The notes under the pieces were generated by a model. It had not been told where the DNA came from, searched no databases, and saw only the letters and a list, made by a program, of their open reading frames with translations. The position numbers and the translations under genes are program-made. Shown one piece after another: positions 1 to 9,488 of a stretch of 64,000 bases of DNA (positions within the stretch are counted from its first letter, which is position 1; every line of letters starts with the position of its first letter). The DNA comes from CAYVUV01 sp964455095 (GTDB lineage: Bacteria; Desulfobacterota; Binatia; HRBIN30; CADEER01). The stretch covers positions 11,911-75,910 of the forward strand of contig CAYVUV010000322.1 of assembly GCA_964455095.1 (NCBI GenBank), given 5' to 3'.

Positions 1-21
1 CAGCGACGAGGGCCGTCCGTA

Positions 22-3000
22 TTGCTCATGCTCGCAGCGCTGGGCGCCGATCTGTTGGTGGCCTGTCGCGCCTCGGCCCTGCCCGCCGCACCGCCGCTGT
101 ACTTCGTTGCGCCGACGCCAGGCGACGGCGCCCTGTTCACCGGCGGCACGGTAACCGTCAAGCTCGACGCGAGCTGTTCCTTCAATCCCGCCACGCTGGC
201 CGTGAGCCTCAACGGTGTGGCGATTCCCGCCAGCGCCTTCCTGCCGTTCTCCGCCTGCACCGCAGGACGAATGACGTCGCAAACGGCGACCGCCGCCGTG
301 GCGCTGCCGAACGGCAACATCGCCAGCGGGCCGAGCGCGATCACGGTCGGCGGCTCGGCGACCTTTTCGGGCACCGGCAGCGGCTCGGCGCTGGAATGGA
401 ACTTCGACGGCGGCGCGGCGCCGTCGACCGGCTCGTCGGTAGCGCCGACGTTCAACGCCGCCGGCCGCTTCACGGTGCGGCTGCGCGCGACGGCCGCGCA
501 GGCGTTGGCTGCATCGGGCATGGACGGCGGCAACCTGGTCAGCGCAGCGCGCACCTTTCGCGCCGGCGATCCGTCACCCGCCACGCACAATCTGGCCGTG
601 GTCATGCCGCCCGAAGTCGACTTCCGCAATTTCGAGTCCAGCCAGGTGCACCCGCTCGCCTTGTCCGCCACCGGCGCCGAGCTGTACGCGGTCAACACGC
701 CCGAAGGCCGTCTGGCGATCTTCGCCGTTGCAGCAGGTGGCGGGTTGAGCTTTGCCGGCGACGTGCCGGTCGGCGTCGATCCCGTCAGCTTGGCGGTGCG
801 GCCCGGCACCAATGAAGTCTGGGTGGTGAACCACCTGTCCGACACCGTCAGCGTCGTCGACGCGGCGAGCCGCGCCCCGCTGGCGACGATCGCGGTCGGC
901 GACGAGCCGACGGACATCGCCTTCGCCAGCGGGCGCGCCTTCGTGACGCTGGCCGGCAACCAGGACCGCGTCAAGGTCTTCAACGCCTCGACGCGCGCGC
1001 TGGTCGCCACGCTCGATCTGCTCGGCGACGATCCGCGCGCGCTGGCCGTCAACGCGAGCGGCACCGAGGTCTATGCCGTGGCCATGCAGTCGGGCAATCG
1101 CACCACCATCGTCTCGGAGTTCATCGTCCCCAACGCCGGCGGCCCGCCGCCACCGAGCCCGGCGCGCGCGCCGGGTCTGGGCACGGCGCCCGATGTGGGG
1201 CTGATCGTCAAGTTCAACCCGGCCAACGGCCGTTGGGAAGACGAAGTCGGCGGCAACTGGTCGAGCGCGATCACGTATACGCTGCCGGATCAGGACATCT
1301 TTGCCATCGACGCCGACGCGGCGACGCCGATCGTGCTGCGCACCTTGAGCGGCGTCGGCACGACGCTGTTCGACGTCGCCGTGCACCCCACCACGGGGCA
1401 GCTCTGGGTGCCGAACACCGACGCGCGCAACCTGGTGCGCTTCGAGCCCAACCTGCGCGGCCATCTGGTCGCGACGCGCGTTGCGCGCGTGAACGCCGTC
1501 AGCGGCGCGACGACGCAGGTCGACCTCAACCCGCACATCTCCTATGCGGTCACGCCCGGGCCGCCGGCCGAGATCGCCGCCAGCCTCTCGCAACCGGGTG
1601 GCGGCGTGTTTCGCTCCGACGGTTCCGCCTACTACCTGACGGCGTTCGGCTCCGGAAAAGTCGCTGTGCTCGATGGTGCGACGGGCGCGGTGACGGCGCG
1701 CGTCAATGTCGGCGGTGGGCCGAGCGGTGTGGCGTTGAACGAAACCGATGGCCGCCTCTACGTGCTGAGCCGCTTCGACAACGCCATCGCCAGCCTCGAT
1801 ACGGCGACCAACACGGTCGTCGACAACATCGGCGTGGCCGGCCCGGCGGCGTTCGATCCCAGCCCCGACGTCATCAAGATCGGCCGGCCGTTCCTGTACG
1901 ATGCGCAGCTCACCTCCGGGCACGGCGACATCGCCTGCGCGACGTGCCACACGTTCGGCGACTTCGACGGACTGGCCTGGGACCTCGGCGATCCGCAGGG
2001 CGCGTTCGTGCCCTACAGCACGGCGCCGTGGGTAAACTTCGCGCCGATCCCCGCCGACTTTACCGGCTTCGATCCGATGAAGGGTCCGATGGTGACGCAG
2101 ACGCTGCGCGGCCTGGAGGGCATCGAGCCGTTTCACTGGCGCGGCGACCGGCAGAACTTCCAGCACTTCAACCAGGCCTTCGTCGGCCTGCTCGGCCGCG
2201 GCAACCAGCTCGCGAGCGAGGACATGGACGCCTACGCCGACTTCATCATGACCGTGCACTACCCGCCCAACCCGTTCCGCAACGTCGACGACACCATGCC
2301 GGCGTCGATCGCGATCCCGTCCAAGGCCGGCGGCGGTGCGACGACGACGGGCAACCCGACGAGCGGCGCCATCACCTTCGCCACTTCGACGGTCGACGGG
2401 CCGTTCACTTGCCAGACCTGCCACACGCTGCCGACCGGGACGTCGACCAATCTCATCGGCAGCACGGGACTGCTCAGTCAGGACATCAAGGTCGCGCAGG
2501 TGCGCAACATGTACGAGAAGGTCGGATTCAGTCCCATTCGCACCAACCCTCTGGGCGGCAACGTCACCAACATCGGCCTGTCGGCGCAGAAGAGCGGCTT
2601 CGGCTTTCTGCACGACGGCATCGTCAGCCTCACCGAGTTTCTCGCCGTCTCGGCGTTCAACATGAACGACACGCAGGAGCGCAACGTCTTCGCGTTCCTG
2701 CTCGCCTTCCCGACCGACACCGTGCCGGCCATCGGCAGCCAGGTTACCGTGACCGCGGCGACCAAGGGCAACGCGGCGCTGGCAACGGCTATCGCAACGC
2801 TGATCGCGCAGGCCGAGGCGGGCAAATGCGACGTCATCGCCAAGGGCGTGCTCGGCGGCGCGGCGAAAGGGTTCGCCTACGACCCCGCCACCAACCTGCT
2901 GGCGCCCGATTCCGCTGCCGAGCCCGCGCTGGCCGAGAGCGCCCTGCGCGCCGCGCTGGCCGGCAGCGACGTGCTCACCTATACCGGCGTACCGCTGGGC

Positions 3001-3117
3001 GCCGCCACTCGCCTCGGCATCGACCGCGACCGCGACGGCTTCCTCGACCGCACCGAGCTCGCCTTCGGCACCGACGCGGCCAACCCCAACAGCAACCCGT
3101 GGCAGTGGGTGGAGTAG
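22..3117 (+). CDS. Secreted YVTN beta-propeller / di-heme cytochrome c protein
   Basis: The product is about 1031 residues. It has a hydrophobic N-terminus, a PKD-like beta region (about 110-160), YVTN-type beta-propeller repeats (about 180-600) and then a cytochrome part with two heme-binding CxxCH motifs, CATCH at 639-643 and CQTCH at 797-801. Segments such as TQTLRG, FHWRGDR and GFLHDG resemble the MauG / di-heme cytochrome c peroxidase family. The C-terminus (GIDRDRDGFLDRTEL) is an acidic calcium-binding repeat. It probably acts outside the cytoplasm in electron transfer or peroxide chemistry; the substrate is unknown. The frame is open to the left edge of the window. TTG at 22 or ATG at 28 would start just before the hydrophobic segment, but the true start may lie upstream. 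Confidence 0.8.
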   Translation: MLMLAALGADLLVACRASALPAAPPLYFVAPTPGDGALFTGGTVTVKLDASCSFNPATLAVSLNGVAIPASAFLPFSACTAGRMTSQTATAAVALPNGNIASGPSAITVGGSATFSGTGSGSALEWNFDGGAAPSTGSSVAPTFNAAGRFTVRLRATAAQALAASGMDGGNLVSAARTFRAGDPSPATHNLAVVMPPEVDFRNFESSQVHPLALSATGAELYAVNTPEGRLAIFAVAAGGGLSFAGDVPVGVDPVSLAVRPGTNEVWVVNHLSDTVSVVDAASRAPLATIAVGDEPTDIAFASGRAFVTLAGNQDRVKVFNASTRALVATLDLLGDDPRALAVNASGTEVYAVAMQSGNRTTIVSEFIVPNAGGPPPPSPARAPGLGTAPDVGLIVKFNPANGRWEDEVGGNWSSAITYTLPDQDIFAIDADAATPIVLRTLSGVGTTLFDVAVHPTTGQLWVPNTDARNLVRFEPNLRGHLVATRVARVNAVSGATTQVDLNPHISYAVTPGPPAEIAASLSQPGGGVFRSDGSAYYLTAFGSGKVAVLDGATGAVTARVNVGGGPSGVALNETDGRLYVLSRFDNAIASLDTATNTVVDNIGVAGPAAFDPSPDVIKIGRPFLYDAQLTSGHGDIACATCHTFGDFDGLAWDLGDPQGAFVPYSTAPWVNFAPIPADFTGFDPMKGPMVTQTLRGLEGIEPFHWRGDRQNFQHFNQAFVGLLGRGNQLASEDMDAYADFIMTVHYPPNPFRNVDDTMPASIAIPSKAGGGATTTGNPTSGAITFATSTVDGPFTCQTCHTLPTGTSTNLIGSTGLLSQDIKVAQVRNMYEKVGFSPIRTNPLGGNVTNIGLSAQKSGFGFLHDGIVSLTEFLAVSAFNMNDTQERNVFAFLLAFPTDTVPAIGSQVTVTAATKGNAALATAIATLIAQAEAGKCDVIAKGVLGGAAKGFAYDPATNLLAPDSAAEPALAESALRAALAGSDVLTYTGVPLGAATRLGIDRDRDGFLDRTELAFGTDAANPNSNPWQWVE

Positions 3118-3168
3118 GTGGCTAGCCGGCGACCAGCGTTGCGGACGAAAAGGTCGAAGCCACGTCGA

Positions 3169-3262
3169 ATCACCCCCGCCTCGATCCTCCCCCGTCGAGG
3201 GGGAGGAAGCCGGAACTCTGAAGCCTTCCCCCCTTGCGGGGGAAGGTTTGGATGGGGGGTGT
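3169..3262. repeat. Intergenic palindromic repeat, CCCCCTCGACGGGGG family, copy 1
   Basis: Two hairpin units lie side by side, one centred on a CCCCCGTCGAGGGGG core and one on CCTTCCCCCCTTGCGGGGGAAGG. Read on the opposite strand, the block closely matches the repeat at 12866-12992, which carries one extra hairpin. It fills the gap between two convergent genes and could act as a bidirectional transcription end or mRNA stabiliser. I see no gene in it. Confidence 0.8.
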
Positions 3263-3318
3263 AGAGATGGTCGCGAAGCGCACTCTACTGTCCCATTTCT
3301 CTCAGGGCGGAAAAGGGT

Positions 3319-4242
3319 TTACAGCGCGTCGCGCAGCTCCCTCACCAGGGTTTCCGCCATCAGTTGGTACCCGCGCGCGGTGGGGTGGTGGTCGGGGAAG
3401 AGCAGGGCAGGGCACGGCTCGGACGGGCACGCCGGGGTGAATGCCGCGGCAGCGTCGACGAGGCGGGCCTGGGTTTCACCGGCGACCTGCACGATGGCTT
3501 CGTTGGCGTCGCCGTAGTTCCACATGCGCGACGGGTAGGTCATCAACACAGGCTCGGCGCCGAAGTTGCGGACCTGGGCGACCAGGGCGAGCAGGTTCTC
3601 CCGCAGGTGCTCGATGTGGTGCGTCTGGATGGGGCCCTTCTCGAAGCCCATCTCGAACTCGACGTCACCATAGCGGGCCTTGCCGCGGCTGCCGCCGTCG
3701 AGCTGCGGCTGGAACACGACTTCCAATCGCGCCGACGATTGCGCGCGGCGCACCATGTAGGCGAGCTGGTACACGCGCGAGTAACGTTTGACGATCTGCA
3801 GCACGCGGGTGCCCAGATCGGGCGGCGGTGCGAGCTCGACGGGTGCGGTCCAGTAGTCGTTGGCGCCCACCATGATGATCACCAGGTTGGGGGCGAGCGT
3901 TTCCAGCATGCGCGGCAGGTCGCGCCGCAGCCGCGAGGAGTTGGTGCCGGGGTAGCCGAGGTTGAGCACCTCGATGCGCGGCGCGCCGGGTGTCTGGTTC
4001 CACAGCGCTTCGAGCTGCTGCGGATAGGCTTGCGAGCGGCTGGTCAGGTAGATGCCGTAGGTGTTCGAGTCGCCCAGACAGAGGACGCGCGCGTTGCCGG
4101 TGAGCCACGCGGTTGGCAGCGCCCGCCCCGTCGCCCGCACGTACAGCGCGCCGACCTGCAGCGCCGCTTCCAGTGCGAGCAGGGCGAAGAGCACGCCAAG
4201 CGGAATCAAACCCAGGCGGGAGAGCCAGCGCGCGCGTCGCAT
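3319..4242 (-). CDS. SGNH/GDSL-type hydrolase, membrane-anchored
   Basis: This 307-residue protein has one N-terminal hydrophobic helix (about 9-33) followed by an SGNH-hydrolase domain. Visible blocks are GDSNTYG (catalytic Ser, block I), the NLGYPG segment (block II Gly), VGANDYW (block III Asn) and, near the C-terminus, FPDHHPTARGY carrying the Asp/His pair of block V. Family members are esterases or acyl-ester hydrolases acting on lipids, cell-wall or polysaccharide acyl groups. The leader suggests action at the outer face of the inner membrane. ATG 4242 lies 17 bases after the stop of the BtuF-like gene, so the two are probably cotranscribed. The substrate cannot be read from the sequence. 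Confidence 0.85.
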   Translation of the reverse strand: MRRARWLSRLGLIPLGVLFALLALEAALQVGALYVRATGRALPTAWLTGNARVLCLGDSNTYGIYLTSRSQAYPQQLEALWNQTPGAPRIEVLNLGYPGTNSSRLRRDLPRMLETLAPNLVIIMVGANDYWTAPVELAPPPDLGTRVLQIVKRYSRVYQLAYMVRRAQSSARLEVVFQPQLDGGSRGKARYGDVEFEMGFEKGPIQTHHIEHLRENLLALVAQVRNFGAEPVLMTYPSRMWNYGDANEAIVQVAGETQARLVDAAAAFTPACPSEPCPALLFPDHHPTARGYQLMAETLVRELRDAL

Positions 4243-4259
4243 TCCTCAGAGAAGCACAA

Positions 4260-5183
4260 TCATCGCACGTGTTCCCAGCTTCCGGCGGGGATCAGCGTCG
4301 CGCAGTGGCCGGGCTGGATGAGGCCGGCGAGCATCTCGGCGCTGTCCGCGATGCGCGGACCGGGCCGGTTGCAGTAGGCGTTGCCGTCGGTGCTGTAGAC
4401 ACGCCGGTTGCGCACCGCCGGCAACTCGCGCCAGGCCGGGTGCGCCGTCAGCGCCGGCAGCTCGCGCCGCGTCTGCTCGAGCGTGAAGCCGCAGGGCATC
4501 AGCACGATGACGTCGGGCGCGGAGGCGACCAGCTGTTCCCAGGTGATCGCCGGGCTGTGCGCGCCCGCGGTGCCGAGCTCGTACCTGCCGCCGCCGAGCT
4601 CGACCAGCTCCGGGATCCAGTTGCCCGCCACCATCAGCGGCTCGAGCCACTCGATGCAAGCGACGCGCGGGCGGCTGCGCGCGTGTTGGATACGCCGGCC
4701 AATGCGCTCGAAGCGCTCGCGCATCGCGGTCACCACGCTGCGACCGTTGTCCGGGCAGCCGGCTGCCGCCGCGACGCGTTCGATGTCGTCGAGCACGTCG
4801 CCGAGCCGATTGGGCTTGAGCGAGACGATCTCGACGGCGGACGGCAGCCACTGTTGCACCGCCTTCTGCACGTCGCTGAACGACACGGCGCAGACCTCGC
4901 ACTGCTCCTGGGTGACGATCAGGTCGGGATCGACGGCGCGCAGTACGTCGTCCTTGATGCGATAGACGCTGAGCCCATCGCGCACCAGCCGCTGCACGCT
5001 GACGTCGATCTCCGCCGAGGTCCCGCGCGGATCGATCTTGGGCTCGGTCAACACCGGCCGGCCGGCGATGGCGGCGGGAAAGTCGCACTCGTGCGAGACG
5101 CCGACGACGCGGTCGGCCAGCCCGAGCGCACAGACGATCTCTGTCGCGCTGGGTAGCAGCGTCGCGATGCGCTGGGCTTTCAT
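4260..5183 (-). CDS. Cobalamin/heme-type ABC transporter substrate-binding protein (BtuF-like)
   Basis: This 307-residue protein opens with the BtuF/FecB-type sequence RIATLLPSATEIVCALG and contains the family's SHECDFP segment. It shows the two-lobed Fe/B12 periplasmic-binding fold with a long central helix. No signal peptide is visible: the domain begins at residue 5. Many BtuF-like orphans in environmental genomes lack a leader, and such proteins may act in the cytoplasm or be bound to something else. No BtuC or BtuD gene is adjacent. It sits between a zinc-ribbon gene (14-base gap) and an SGNH hydrolase gene (17-base gap) in an apparent three-gene minus-strand operon. Ligand assignment is uncertain. 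Confidence 0.8.
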   Translation of the reverse strand: MKAQRIATLLPSATEIVCALGLADRVVGVSHECDFPAAIAGRPVLTEPKIDPRGTSAEIDVSVQRLVRDGLSVYRIKDDVLRAVDPDLIVTQEQCEVCAVSFSDVQKAVQQWLPSAVEIVSLKPNRLGDVLDDIERVAAAAGCPDNGRSVVTAMRERFERIGRRIQHARSRPRVACIEWLEPLMVAGNWIPELVELGGGRYELGTAGAHSPAITWEQLVASAPDVIVLMPCGFTLEQTRRELPALTAHPAWRELPAVRNRRVYSTDGNAYCNRPGPRIADSAEMLAGLIQPGHCATLIPAGSWEHVR

Positions 5184-5197
5184 CTAACGGGCGCCGG

Positions 5198-5449
5198 TCA
5201 GGAGCGCCGCGGACGCAGTGGCGGAAGCGGCGCCGCCTGCGGCCACGCGGCCCGCTGCGGCGGCAGCGGCGCTGGCCGCTCGATCTTGTCGCCGGCGACG
5301 CTGCCGCATTGCGTGCAGACGTAGTCGAACTTCTCTCCCTCCGGCAACACCAGCAGCAAGCGCTTGCGCACCGGCATGGCCCGGCGGCAGGTCGGGCACA
5401 GCAGGAGCGATGCCTCCATCTGATCGTACGATTCGCCCGGTCCTCTCAT
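5198..5449 (-). CDS. Small zinc-ribbon protein
   Basis: This 83-residue protein has two Cys pairs, CPTC near residue 17 and CTQC near residue 46, separated by a basic beta-rich stretch. That is a typical treble-clef/zinc-ribbon arrangement. The C-terminal third is Pro/Arg-rich and low-complexity. ATG 5449 was chosen because a GAGG ribosome site lies just upstream; an upstream in-frame start at 5509 would add residues overlapping the miaB promoter. It is the first gene of a three-gene minus-strand cluster. I do not recognise a specific family. Confidence 0.65.
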   Translation of the reverse strand: MRGPGESYDQMEASLLLCPTCRRAMPVRKRLLLVLPEGEKFDYVCTQCGSVAGDKIERPAPLPPQRAAWPQAAPLPPLRPRRS

Positions 5450-5532
5450 GATCCCTCGCCTCTTTGCATCTCCGCAGGCCAGATTGGGAGAACCCCAGCA
5501 CAAAAGCAACCGCGACCGCAGCGGCAGCCCGA

Positions 5533-5561
5533 TTGAGTTTGCACACGCCGGAACGTATACG
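5533..5561 (+). promoter_or_regulatory. Candidate sigma-70 promoter for miaB
   Basis: TTGAGT (5533-5538) and TATACG (5556-5561) are spaced 17 bases apart, each matching four of six consensus positions. They lie 25 bases before the miaB ATG in the only divergent gap of this region. The predicted leader is very short and no clear Shine-Dalgarno sequence is seen. Confidence 0.5.
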
Positions 5562-5585
5562 GGGGCAGCACCTCGCGCCCCCCCA

Positions 5586-6866
<1,281 letters not shown>

Positions 6867-6884
6867 CATCAGCGCTGTCCTGCG

Positions 6885-7067
6885 TGACCCTGAAGGGGTC
6901 AGATCCATCAGCCCAGGGCAACGCCCTGGGTTGAGAGGGAGCGAGCGTTCATAGCCCTGAAGGGGCGCAACCCGCCGTGTGTGTCGCCCCTTCAGGGCTA
7001 TGAATTACCGGTCCACCTATTCCCAGGGCGTTGCCCTGGGCTGATGAGTGTGACCCCTTTGGGGTCA
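6885..7067. repeat. Nested palindromic repeat element, copy A
   Basis: This 183-base element folds on itself with three nested pairs of arms. The outer arms are 6885-6901 with 7051-7067 (imperfect). The middle arms are 6906-6930 with 7022-7046 (25 bases, perfect). The inner arms are 6948-6967 with 6985-7004 (20 bases, perfect). It contains no credible gene, although it supplies the start of a false N-terminal extension to the next gene. A diverged second copy lies at 19812-19993. In both cases the element sits in the leader region of a gene on the same strand. Confidence 0.85.
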
Positions 7068-7121
7068 AAGGCTCGGCAAAGCCTTGTCGCCGGCGCTCGC
7101 GCTGACTATCTCTTCACCGCC

Positions 7122-8762
7122 ATGGCAGACGCACCCCAGGCAATCGGCGACTATCTCGTGCAGCGGCTCGCGGCGCACGGGGTCGAGCATGTATTCGGCG
7201 TGCCGGGCGACTACGTGCTCGGCTTCATGGACGTGCTGCAGCGCGGGCCGCTGCGCATCATCAACACCTGCGACGAGCAGGGGGCCGGCTTCGCCGCCGA
7301 CGCCTATGCGCGGCTGCGCGGGTTGGGGGTGGTCTGCATCACGTACTGCGTCGGCGGGCTCAAGATCGCCAACACCACGGCGCAGGCGTATGCCGAGCAG
7401 TCGCCGGTGGTGGTGATCAGCGGCGCGCCGGGCACCAACGAGCGGGCGCGCAATCCGCTGCTGCACCACAAGGTGCGCGACTTCGACACCCAGCTGAAGG
7501 TCTTCCAGGAGCTGACGGTGGCCTCGGCGGTGCTCAGCGATCCGGAGACGGCCTGTCGCGAGATCGACCGCGTGCTGGCCACGGCCGTGCGCACGCGCCG
7601 GCCGGTGTACCTCGAGCTGCCGCGCGACGTGGTGGCGGCGATCGCCACGGCGCCACCGCCGCCGCGCCCGCCCGCGGAGGTCAGCGATCCCGAGACGCTG
7701 GGCGAGGCGTTGCGCGAAGCCGTCGCCATGATCGACGGGGCGCGACAGCCGGTGATCATCGCGGGCGTCGAGCTGCACCGCTTCGGTCTGCAGGACGCGC
7801 TGCTGCGCCTCATCGAGCAGACCGAGATTCCGGTCGCGGCGACGCTGCTGAGCAAATCCGTCATCGCCGAGTCGCACCCGCGCTACCTCGGCGTCTACGA
7901 AGGGGCGATCGGGCGCGAGGACGTGCGCGCCTACGTCGAGTCGAGCGACTGCCTGGTGCTGCTCGGTGCGCCGATGAGCGACATCGATCTCGGCGTCTTC
8001 ACCGCCCGGCTCGAGCAGTCGCGCTCGATTGCGGTCACCAGCGAAAAGGTCTCGATCCGTTACCATTCGTACGAGCACGTGCGGCTGCACGACTTCGTCA
8101 GCGGCCTGCTCGCCGCTCCCCTGCGGTGCCGCACGCCGGAGCCGATCCCCAACCCGGCGCCGCCGCGCCCGTTCGTCGCCGTGCCCGGCGCGCCGGTGAC
8201 GGTGCAGCGCTTGTTTCAACGGCTCGACGCGTTTCTCGACGACGATACGGTGGTCATCGCCGATCCCGGCGACGCGCTGCTCGCCGGCGCCGATCTGTTC
8301 ATCCACACCCGCACGGAGTTTCTCTCGCCGGCGTACTACACCTCGCTCGGCTTCGCCGTCCCCGCCAGCCTCGGCGCGCAGCTCGCCAACCCGCGCCTGC
8401 GCCCGCTGGTGCTGGTCGGCGACGGGGCCTTCCAGATGACGGGCATGGAGCTGTCGACCATTGCGCGCTTCGGGCTGAACCCGATCGTCGTCGTGCTGAA
8501 CAACGCCGGCTACGGCACCGAACGGCCGATGCTCGACGGCACGTTCAACGACGTGCTGGTGTGGCGCTACAGCCGCATTCCCGAGCTGCTCGGCGCCGGC
8601 CGCGGCTACGACGTCGCGACCGAAGAGCAGCTCGACGCGGCCCTCGCCGCCGCGCGGGCCGACACCAGCGGCTTCTCGATCCTCGACGTGCACCTCGGGC
8701 GCGACGACCTCTCTCCGGCGCTGCAGCGGCTCACCGCCACCCTCGGCCGGCGTGTGCGCTGA
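7122..8762 (+). CDS. TPP-dependent 2-oxo-acid (indolepyruvate/pyruvate-type) decarboxylase
   Basis: This 546-residue enzyme has the three-domain layout of thiamine-diphosphate decarboxylases: PYR domain with catalytic Glu52 (CDEQGAG), a central domain, and a PP domain with the cofactor motif GDGAFQ followed by NNAGYG. A His-His pair in LLHHKV is the hallmark of pyruvate/indolepyruvate/phenylpyruvate decarboxylases rather than acetolactate synthases. It should convert a 2-oxo acid to an aldehyde and CO2 in the cytoplasm. ATG 7122 begins at MADAPQAIGDYL; an in-frame extension upstream is only translated repeat. Whether the substrate is indolepyruvate, phenylpyruvate or a branched oxo acid is not resolved. 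Confidence 0.88.
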   Translation: MADAPQAIGDYLVQRLAAHGVEHVFGVPGDYVLGFMDVLQRGPLRIINTCDEQGAGFAADAYARLRGLGVVCITYCVGGLKIANTTAQAYAEQSPVVVISGAPGTNERARNPLLHHKVRDFDTQLKVFQELTVASAVLSDPETACREIDRVLATAVRTRRPVYLELPRDVVAAIATAPPPPRPPAEVSDPETLGEALREAVAMIDGARQPVIIAGVELHRFGLQDALLRLIEQTEIPVAATLLSKSVIAESHPRYLGVYEGAIGREDVRAYVESSDCLVLLGAPMSDIDLGVFTARLEQSRSIAVTSEKVSIRYHSYEHVRLHDFVSGLLAAPLRCRTPEPIPNPAPPRPFVAVPGAPVTVQRLFQRLDAFLDDDTVVIADPGDALLAGADLFIHTRTEFLSPAYYTSLGFAVPASLGAQLANPRLRPLVLVGDGAFQMTGMELSTIARFGLNPIVVVLNNAGYGTERPMLDGTFNDVLVWRYSRIPELLGAGRGYDVATEEQLDAALAAARADTSGFSILDVHLGRDDLSPALQRLTATLGRRVR

Positions 8763-8766
8763 CCGG

Positions 8767-9429
8767 ATGACGCGGGCCGAGAAAGCGGAGCGCATTCAGC
8801 GCATCCTCGACGAGCTGTACCCGGAGACGCCGATTCCGCTCGCACACCGCGACCCGTACACGTTGTTGGTCGCGGTGCTGCTCTCGGCGCAGTGCACGGA
8901 CGTGCGCGTCAACCAGATCACGCCGCACCTGTTTGCGCGCGCCGCGACGCCGGCCGATATGGCGCGGCTGTCGGTGAAGGAGATCGCCGCCATCGTGCGC
9001 CCGTGCGGCCTGGCGCCGGCCAAGTCGAAGGCCATCGCCGCGCTGTCGCGCATCCTGGTCGACGAGCACGGCGGCCGCGTGCCGGATTCCTTCGCCGCGC
9101 TCGAAGCGCTGCCAGGTGTCGGGCACAAGACCGCCAGCGTCGTCATGTCGCAGGCCTTCGGCCAGCCCGCGTTTCCGGTCGACACGCACATTCACCGCCT
9201 GGCCGCGCGCTGGGGCCTCTCGCCTGGCACCAACGTGGTGCGCACGGAACGCGACTTGAAGCGCGCCTTCCCGCGCCAGTCGTGGAACCGCCTGCACCTG
9301 CAGATCATCTACTTCGGGCGTCAGTTCTGCCCCGCCCGCGGCCACGACCTGAGCGGCTGCCCGATCTGCTCGTGGGCCGCGTCGAAGGCGCGCATCAAGG
9401 CAGGCGGGAAAACCCCACCGCGGCGGTGA
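8767..9429 (+). CDS. nth: Endonuclease III (DNA glycosylase/AP lyase)
   Basis: This base-excision repair enzyme removes oxidised pyrimidines and nicks abasic sites. The 220-residue product has the helix-hairpin-helix LPGVGHKTA with catalytic Lys121 and the catalytic Asp139 in VDTHIHR, matching K120/D138 of the E. coli enzyme by eye. The C-terminal cluster region reads C188-x9-C198-x2-C201 with no fourth Cys, unlike the usual C-x6-C-x2-C-x5-C, so a normal 4Fe-4S cluster is doubtful. ATG 8767 follows the decarboxylase stop by four bases; a GTG at 8752 would overlap that gene. Probably cotranscribed with it. Confidence 0.93.
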   Translation: MTRAEKAERIQRILDELYPETPIPLAHRDPYTLLVAVLLSAQCTDVRVNQITPHLFARAATPADMARLSVKEIAAIVRPCGLAPAKSKAIAALSRILVDEHGGRVPDSFAALEALPGVGHKTASVVMSQAFGQPAFPVDTHIHRLAARWGLSPGTNVVRTERDLKRAFPRQSWNRLHLQIIYFGRQFCPARGHDLSGCPICSWAASKARIKAGGKTPPRR

Positions 9430-9458
9430 TTGCGTCTTCGCCGAATCTTCGCTATCGG
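9430..9458 (+). promoter_or_regulatory. Weak candidate promoter of lexA
   Basis: TTGCGT and TATCGG lie 17 bases apart in the short gap between nth and lexA, each matching three of six consensus positions. I saw no recognisable LexA operator in the gap, and operator sequences differ widely between phyla. Confidence 0.25.
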
Positions 9459-9488
9459 TCCTCCGTAGGCAGGAGGGAGGGCGAGCCG

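Noticed and set aside
574..2613. Long open frame on the minus strand opposite the propeller-cytochrome gene
   Set aside because: It is Arg/Gly/Ala/Val-rich with no domain features, no ribosome site, and lies opposite a well-supported gene; GC-rich third positions create such shadow frames.
6981..7121. N-terminal extension of the decarboxylase
   Set aside because: It is translated repeat sequence from the nested palindrome; the conserved protein starts at 7122.
7065..8795. Long minus-strand open frame opposite the decarboxylase
   Set aside because: Same shadow character, with composition typical of an antisense frame in GC-rich DNA.
8892..9488. N-terminal extension of LexA overlapping nth
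   Set aside because: The LexA family starts at GTG 9489 with a ribosome site; upstream residues are an out-of-frame reading of nth.
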